From Candidatus Gastranaerophilales bacterium HUM_1 (GTDB lineage Bacteria; Cyanobacteriota; Vampirovibrionia; Gastranaerophilales; Gastranaerophilaceae), in the NCBI GenBank assembly GCA_002103105.1, contig DAAY01000006.1, positions 1-44,212 of the forward strand: 44,212 nt of DNA, given 5' to 3'. A model generated the notes under the pieces. The model made no database searches. It had not been told where the DNA came from and saw only the letters and a program-made list of their open reading frames with translations. Shown here piece after piece: positions 40,751-44,212 of this stretch (the stretch's first letter is position 1; each line of letters begins with the position of its first letter). A program made the translations under genes and the position numbers.

Positions 40751-42029
40751 GTTTTTGCTGTTTGTTCTATTTGTTGTTTTAGTGATTTTTATGTTATACA
40801 AATCTCCTATGGTTGGTTCATATTATTATGGGCAAGCTAAAAAGGTTTATGATAGTGGAAAATATGAACAATCAATTCCATTATTTGAAAAATCATTATT
40901 TGCTACTCCTAATAATTTAGTTGCAAGATATTATTATGTTTTAGCGTTGTCAAAAGCAAAACCTACATACTCAATTCAAAAGAAATTGTATGAAATGGGT
41001 AATTCTAAAAAGGATGATGAAGCGAAAAAATATGCTCGCTATCAAGCTGTTGCTTTAAGGCATAAATTGCTTGCAGGAGTTGAAAATAATTATATTCTAA
41101 ATGCAGCTCAAGGAAATGATATTCTTCGTTGGGATATAAAATCTTTTCCTTTGAAAGTATATTTTGAAAATTCAAACTCTGTGCCAAGATATTATATTTC
41201 AAATATTCAAAGGGCAATGAATCAATGGACAGAAAGGACAAATTTTGTAAAATTTAATACTGTACAAAGTGAACAAGGTGCAGATATTGTTATTAGATTT
41301 TTGGATATTCCTTCTGATGTTTGTTCTGATGGAGTGTGCAAATATACTGTTGCTTATACCGATCCAGTTATTTCTTCTGACAACTTATTAAAAAGAATGA
41401 ATTTGTCTTTCTATAAAACTAACCCACGTAATGAAAATTTTTCTGAATTAGAGGTTTATAATACTGCGTTACATGAATTAGGTCATACATTGGGTTTGAT
41501 GGGGCATAGTGATAATCCTTCAGATTTGATGTTTGCATCAAATGAAAATAATCAGGGTGTGTATGCAATTCACCGTTCTGATTTTCAGTATTTGACAATG
41601 CGAGATTTAAAGACTCTTGCTTTGCTATATCGTTTGGAACCAACAATTTCTAATGTAAAGAATCTTCATAGTGAGAATTTTTATTATCCACCTTTGATTT
41701 TGGGTAGTGAAGATGCGAGGTTACAAAGAAAGCTTGCAGAGTTTGAAAAATATACTAAAGAATATCCAACATTTGCTTCTGGGTATATAAATTTAGCCTC
41801 TGTTTATGTTGATATGGGCGATTTTAATTCCGCATTAGAGAAATTAAATATTGCAAGTTCTTTAGCTAAAACTCAAGACGAAAATTATCTTATCGCATAT
41901 AATCGTGCAGTAATTTATTATAATATGCAGAAAACTCAAGAAGCAATGCAATATGCAACAGAAGCTAAATCCATCAAAGATGATGAATATATCAATCAAT
42001 TAATTTCTGATATTCAGAATTTGAAATAA
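40743..42029 (+). CDS. Matrixin-like zinc metallopeptidase with TPR repeats
   Basis: The 428-aa product has an N-terminal signal anchor (MRKFLLFVLFVVLVIFMLYK), a TPR-like pair (YGQAKKVYDSGKYEQSIPLF) and a peptidase domain from about 135 to 290. The metzincin zinc site is complete: HELGHTLGLMGH (H244, E245, H248, H254) with a Met-turn SDLMF (M262). C-terminal TPR repeats follow (YINLASVYVDMGDFNSALEK, NRAVIYYNMQKTQEAMQYAT). The enzyme would act outside the inner membrane or be anchored to it. It overlaps scpB by eight bases, an unusual partner for condensin genes. Confidence 0.85.
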   Translation: MRKFLLFVLFVVLVIFMLYKSPMVGSYYYGQAKKVYDSGKYEQSIPLFEKSLFATPNNLVARYYYVLALSKAKPTYSIQKKLYEMGNSKKDDEAKKYARYQAVALRHKLLAGVENNYILNAAQGNDILRWDIKSFPLKVYFENSNSVPRYYISNIQRAMNQWTERTNFVKFNTVQSEQGADIVIRFLDIPSDVCSDGVCKYTVAYTDPVISSDNLLKRMNLSFYKTNPRNENFSELEVYNTALHELGHTLGLMGHSDNPSDLMFASNENNQGVYAIHRSDFQYLTMRDLKTLALLYRLEPTISNVKNLHSENFYYPPLILGSEDARLQRKLAEFEKYTKEYPTFASGYINLASVYVDMGDFNSALEKLNIASSLAKTQDENYLIAYNRAVIYYNMQKTQEAMQYATEAKSIKDDEYINQLISDIQNLK

Positions 42030-42086
42030 GTTTTTTACACAACTAAAACCGTATGTGTTCCTAATTTTTCAAAAACTTTAACGATT

Positions 42087-43349
42087 TTAGCTGCCGTACT
42101 TTTTAGAAATGACCAAAGCATTTGATAAAGCTATACCTCCAGGTTGATATGGATGATTAACAATTTGTCCATTTACGTACATTACGGTAGAACCTCCTCC
42201 ATCTAGGTTGATTGCATTTGTACAACCTAATGACTTCATAAAACTAGCAAGTTCTGTTAATGTCAAACCGATAGAACTGCCCTCTCTTCCGTCAACTGCA
42301 ACAAGAATTAGGTCGTTGTCTTTGGTATAACCAATTGCCGTTCTTGGGTTTCGTCCCCCGATAGATTGAAGTTTTTGGGCAGTCATATCGATATATATTT
42401 GGTTATCCTTAACTAAGTAAGGTCCTCCGCTAATTATGTGTTTTACGTTATCCCATTTTGGATTTGTTCCCATTTGTAAATTTACAGATTTTGCTCCAAA
42501 AAGTTTTCCTAATTGTGCTTTTGGTCCAACTAAGACGTATCCATTTTCTGGAATAGGAAGAGGATTGGCGGATGCTGCCGTAATTTTATTCCCAACTATT
42601 TGAAGTTGGACACCGTACTTCGGAGAAGTTGGAGCGTATTTCCCCCAATCCCTTGTATAAGCTAAAACGTATGAGGATAACATTCTTGGTTGATTTATGT
42701 TGTCAATTTTAATAATTTCATTATTACCATAAATTTTTGCATTTAATCTAACTCTTCCAACATCGTAGCCGTTTTCAAAAATTCCAAGTGCAACTCTATC
42801 ATATATCGGTCCAGTGTAGATTTTTCCATTTATCATTAATGTTCCAAGAGGTACTCCCGTTTGAGGTTTGAAAAATCCTCCGTTTATTGCAACAACAGAA
42901 TTTGTTTTTTGTGCAATTGTTCTCACTGTTCTTTTGTTCGGAAGGGTTACTGATGCAATTGCAGGTTTAACTTCGTAATTTTGAGCAACTTCTTTGTTTA
43001 CTTCTACAACATTAATTCTTACTGGCTTTCCATTGTAATATTTAACCATTCTGATGTGCTTAATTCCATCTGCAACGGTTGTAACTTTTAAGCCTCTATA
43101 TTTTTGATTTATTCGTTTGTTAAATTTTTCTTTTTTTAATTCAGGGTTTACTCCTTCTTTCACATATTCGCTCATTTGAATTAGGGTGTTTGTATTCACT
43201 GCTTTATTTGCAATAAAATCATTTGCAAAAATTGGTGGCTGACAAATGGTATGAGTAAGGACTAAAATAGAGAATAGCGAAAGCGTTAGTACATATTCGC
43301 AAGTCCTAAACGGAATATAGTATTCAATTTTTTTGATTAGCGTATCCAT
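42087..43349 (-). CDS. Phosphodiester glycosidase (NAGPA/DUF2233)-family protein
   Basis: A 420-aa exported protein. The N-terminal hydrophobic stretch YVLTLSLFSILVLTHTICQ is a signal sequence or anchor. The catalytic-family hallmarks are VVAINGGFFKPQTGVPLGTL, ISGGPYLVKDNQ, NPRTAIGY, LILVAVDGREGSSIGLTLTE and AINLDGGGSTVMYVNG, ending GGIALSNALVIS. These occur in NAGPA-like phosphodiester glycosidases and in phage and bacterial envelope proteins; the substrate is unclear. The start at 43349 is preceded by GGGTGA; a TTG four codons upstream is in frame. A promoter TTGAAG-17-TACAAT and a structured leader of about 90-100 nt precede it. Confidence 0.88.
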   Translation of the reverse strand: MDTLIKKIEYYIPFRTCEYVLTLSLFSILVLTHTICQPPIFANDFIANKAVNTNTLIQMSEYVKEGVNPELKKEKFNKRINQKYRGLKVTTVADGIKHIRMVKYYNGKPVRINVVEVNKEVAQNYEVKPAIASVTLPNKRTVRTIAQKTNSVVAINGGFFKPQTGVPLGTLMINGKIYTGPIYDRVALGIFENGYDVGRVRLNAKIYGNNEIIKIDNINQPRMLSSYVLAYTRDWGKYAPTSPKYGVQLQIVGNKITAASANPLPIPENGYVLVGPKAQLGKLFGAKSVNLQMGTNPKWDNVKHIISGGPYLVKDNQIYIDMTAQKLQSIGGRNPRTAIGYTKDNDLILVAVDGREGSSIGLTLTELASFMKSLGCTNAINLDGGGSTVMYVNGQIVNHPYQPGGIALSNALVISKKYGS

Positions 43350-43393
43350 AGTGTCACCCAAGATTATAAGTAACGGATACCTTTTTGTTTTTA

Positions 43394-43449
43394 GAGTGGG
43401 GTGGGGAATAACACTCGTCAGAGACCTATGAGGGCTAATAGGGTGTTCC
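43394..43449 (-). promoter_or_regulatory. Structured 5' leader with mutually exclusive stems
   Basis: In the minus-strand transcript, GGAACAC (43449-43443) can pair with GTGTTATTCC (43414-43405, 3-nt bulge) around a nested 5-bp hairpin CCTAT/ATAGG (43442-43438 with 43429-43425). Alternatively GAGTG (43416-43412) pairs with CACTC (43398-43394). The two structures share bases, so they exclude each other, as expected of a switch. I do not recognise the class; the leader may be a riboswitch or chance. Confidence 0.35.
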
Positions 43450-43456
43450 TACTATT

Positions 43457-43485
43457 ATTGTAACATATTTTTACAATTTCTTCAA
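43457..43485 (-). promoter_or_regulatory. Promoter of the phosphodiester glycosidase gene
   Basis: On the minus strand TTGAAG (43485-43480), 17-bp spacer, TACAAT (43462-43457). Transcription would begin around 43450. Confidence 0.6.
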
Positions 43486-43515
43486 TCCTTTTAGTAATAA
43501 GGGTTTTACATTTCT

Positions 43516-43549
43516 AAATAGTGGCAAATGTACACTATTTTTATTTTTT
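43516..43549 (+). terminator. Hairpin with T-tract of unknown transcript
   Basis: AAATAGTG (43516-43523) and CACTATTT (43533-43540) form an 8-bp stem, followed on the plus strand by TTATTTTTT. No plus-strand gene ends just upstream, so it may end a non-coding or read-through transcript. Confidence 0.45.
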
Positions 43550-43559
43550 AACCTATTAA

Positions 43560-43595
43560 AAACGAGCCAAATTTTTGTAAAAATCCGACTCGTTT
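43560..43595 (-). terminator. Terminator of the last minus-strand gene
   Basis: AAACGAG (43560-43566) pairs with CTCGTTT (43589-43595) around an A/T-rich inner stem. On the minus strand the 3' side is followed by TT, about 20 bases after the stop of the gene at 43618. Confidence 0.65.
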
Positions 43596-43617
43596 ATATA
43601 TTAATTCTTCATAATGT

Positions 43618-44025
43618 TTAGTGAACTATTTTTAAAAATCTTTGAATAATTTGAACTAAATTTTTAGAGTTATTTCCTTCGACAGCTTCTACGATAGCTA
43701 CTGGCTTATTTGTTCCCCTAGAAACATTAAAAGTTACGTGTTCGTTGTTTCTCAATACGCTTAATTGAGCTTCTTTCCCGAATTTAGTTTCTTTGAAGAT
43801 GAAATTAGTTTTGCCAACTGTTCCCATGTATTCACCTAGGCTAGATGGCTTTCTGTTTTTAGCTATTTGTAAAAATGCATCCGTAACTAATGATTCTTTG
43901 CTTTTCCCGAAAGATATGCTATCAGAAGTTTTTGATGTAAACATTGAATTTTTTCTAGGTTTGCAACAATCGTTTTTTGCAAACTGATTTAAAACTGGAG
44001 TATTTGTAATTTTTTGTACTAACAT
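43618..44025 (-). CDS. Lineage-specific small protein with SISFGKS motif
   Basis: The 135-aa product begins MLVQKITNTPVLNQFAKNDC. It contains CKPRKNSMFTSKTSDSISFG, then GKSKES, and a beta-rich C-terminal part (LSVLRNNEHVTFNVSRG, KPVAIVEAVEG). No known family. I use ATG 44025 because GAGG is eight bases upstream. The ATG six bases further up has too short a spacing, and a still longer frame from 44067 begins upstream of the likely transcript start (promoter TTGACG-16-TATACA, 44083-44056). It shares the N-terminal Phe-Gly-Lys motif style with other window genes. Confidence 0.7.
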   Translation of the reverse strand: MLVQKITNTPVLNQFAKNDCCKPRKNSMFTSKTSDSISFGKSKESLVTDAFLQIAKNRKPSSLGEYMGTVGKTNFIFKETKFGKEAQLSVLRNNEHVTFNVSRGTNKPVAIVEAVEGNNSKNLVQIIQRFLKIVH

Positions 44026-44055
44026 ATTCATATCCTCTTTATAAAAAATAATAAA

Positions 44056-44083
44056 TGTATATTTCACACTTATTAAACGTCAA
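44056..44083 (-). promoter_or_regulatory. Promoter of the last minus-strand gene
   Basis: On the minus strand TTGACG (44083-44078), 16-bp spacer, TATACA (44061-44056). It supports the shorter start at 44025. Confidence 0.5.
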
Positions 44084-44118
44084 AATATTTTTGATGTCAA
44101 TAAATAATTTGTAAAATA

Positions 44119-44147
44119 TTGTTTTTCTATTTCAAATAATTTATAAT
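44119..44147 (+). promoter_or_regulatory. Promoter of the truncated terminal gene
   Basis: TTGTTT (44119-44124), 17-bp spacer, TATAAT (44142-44147), followed by AAGGAG at 44155-44160 and an ATG at 44169. Confidence 0.6.
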
Positions 44148-44168
44148 AAGTGAAAAGGAGAATATGAT

Positions 44169-44212
44169 ATGACAAAACTCAATTATAGATTGAAAAACTG
44201 GGGGGGGGGGGG
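44169..44212 (+). CDS. Start of a gene truncated by the window end
   Basis: ATG 44169 follows AAGGAG by eight bases and a TATAAT promoter. Only MTKLNYRLKNW is readable, because the last 13 bases (44200-44212) are all G and look like a sequencing artefact rather than real coding sequence. Another ATG at 44164 is closed at once by a TGA. Nothing can be said about function. Confidence 0.45.
   Translation, partial: MTKLNYRLKNWGGG

Noticed and set aside
43416..43424. Hammerhead-like core CTGACGA in the glycosidase leader
   Set aside because: The conserved GAAA after stem II and the cleavage-site stem are missing, so the match is only to a short common string.

Overview
The window is AT-rich Gram-negative bacterial chromosome. 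I think it comes from a non-photosynthetic cyanobacterial relative of the Gastranaerophilales/Melainabacteria (Vampirovibrionia) type. This is inference from gene content: TonB/ExbB/ExbD envelope genes, a pseudopilin with the FTLAEVLITIGVIGVVAA-type leader, a SmtB-like zinc sensor, a cyanobacteria-like IF-3, and many small lineage-specific proteins that start M-[NKR]-[VI] and carry a short Phe-centred motif near the N-terminus. No phage, insertion sequence or CRISPR array is visible. It looks like a contig end, because the last 13 bases are all G.

Layout, 1-11 kb: the 3' end of a coiled-coil protein; an EF-hand HExxH metallopeptidase; a six-gene minus-strand envelope operon (two exported proteins, TonB, ExbB/TolQ, two ExbD/TolR) ending in a bidirectional terminator; a small hypothetical gene; a TPR protein overlapping a tRNA-dihydrouridine synthase; and a 54-aa small gene. 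11-17 kb: infC (probably with an AUA start), tRNA-Phe, a hypothetical gene, an XRE regulator divergent from a pseudopilin over a shared operator-like palindrome, then a trpS-tcdA-PHP operon and a GH73-like gene. 17-26 kb: a remarkable Clp/FtsH-like protein with degenerate ATPase motifs and an intact M41 zinc site, split by a one-base frameshift; an EamA transporter; a PPC-domain protein; and a zinc module (SmtB-like repressor divergent from a P1B ATPase, with three operator-like palindromes). 26-36 kb: paired paralogous membrane proteins, a 1714-aa EF-hand/HD-domain protein, a UmuC-type polymerase, and a divergent regulator built of four tandem GntR-type winged helices. 36-44 kb: smc-scpA-scpB overlapping a matrixin-like metallopeptidase, a phosphodiester glycosidase with a structured leader, and two divergent terminal genes.

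Working together: the TonB/ExbBD set would energise the envelope; SMC-ScpAB is the condensin complex; the ArsR-type repressor should control zinc/cadmium efflux; IF-3, tRNA-Phe, TrpS, Dus and TcdA are translation functions. Several genes appear to be transcribed from promoters so close to the start codon that the mRNA would be leaderless. The strongest candidates for undescribed biology are the pseudo-ATPase/M41 protein, the four-fold winged-helix regulator, the giant EF-hand/HD protein and the shared N-terminal Phe motif.
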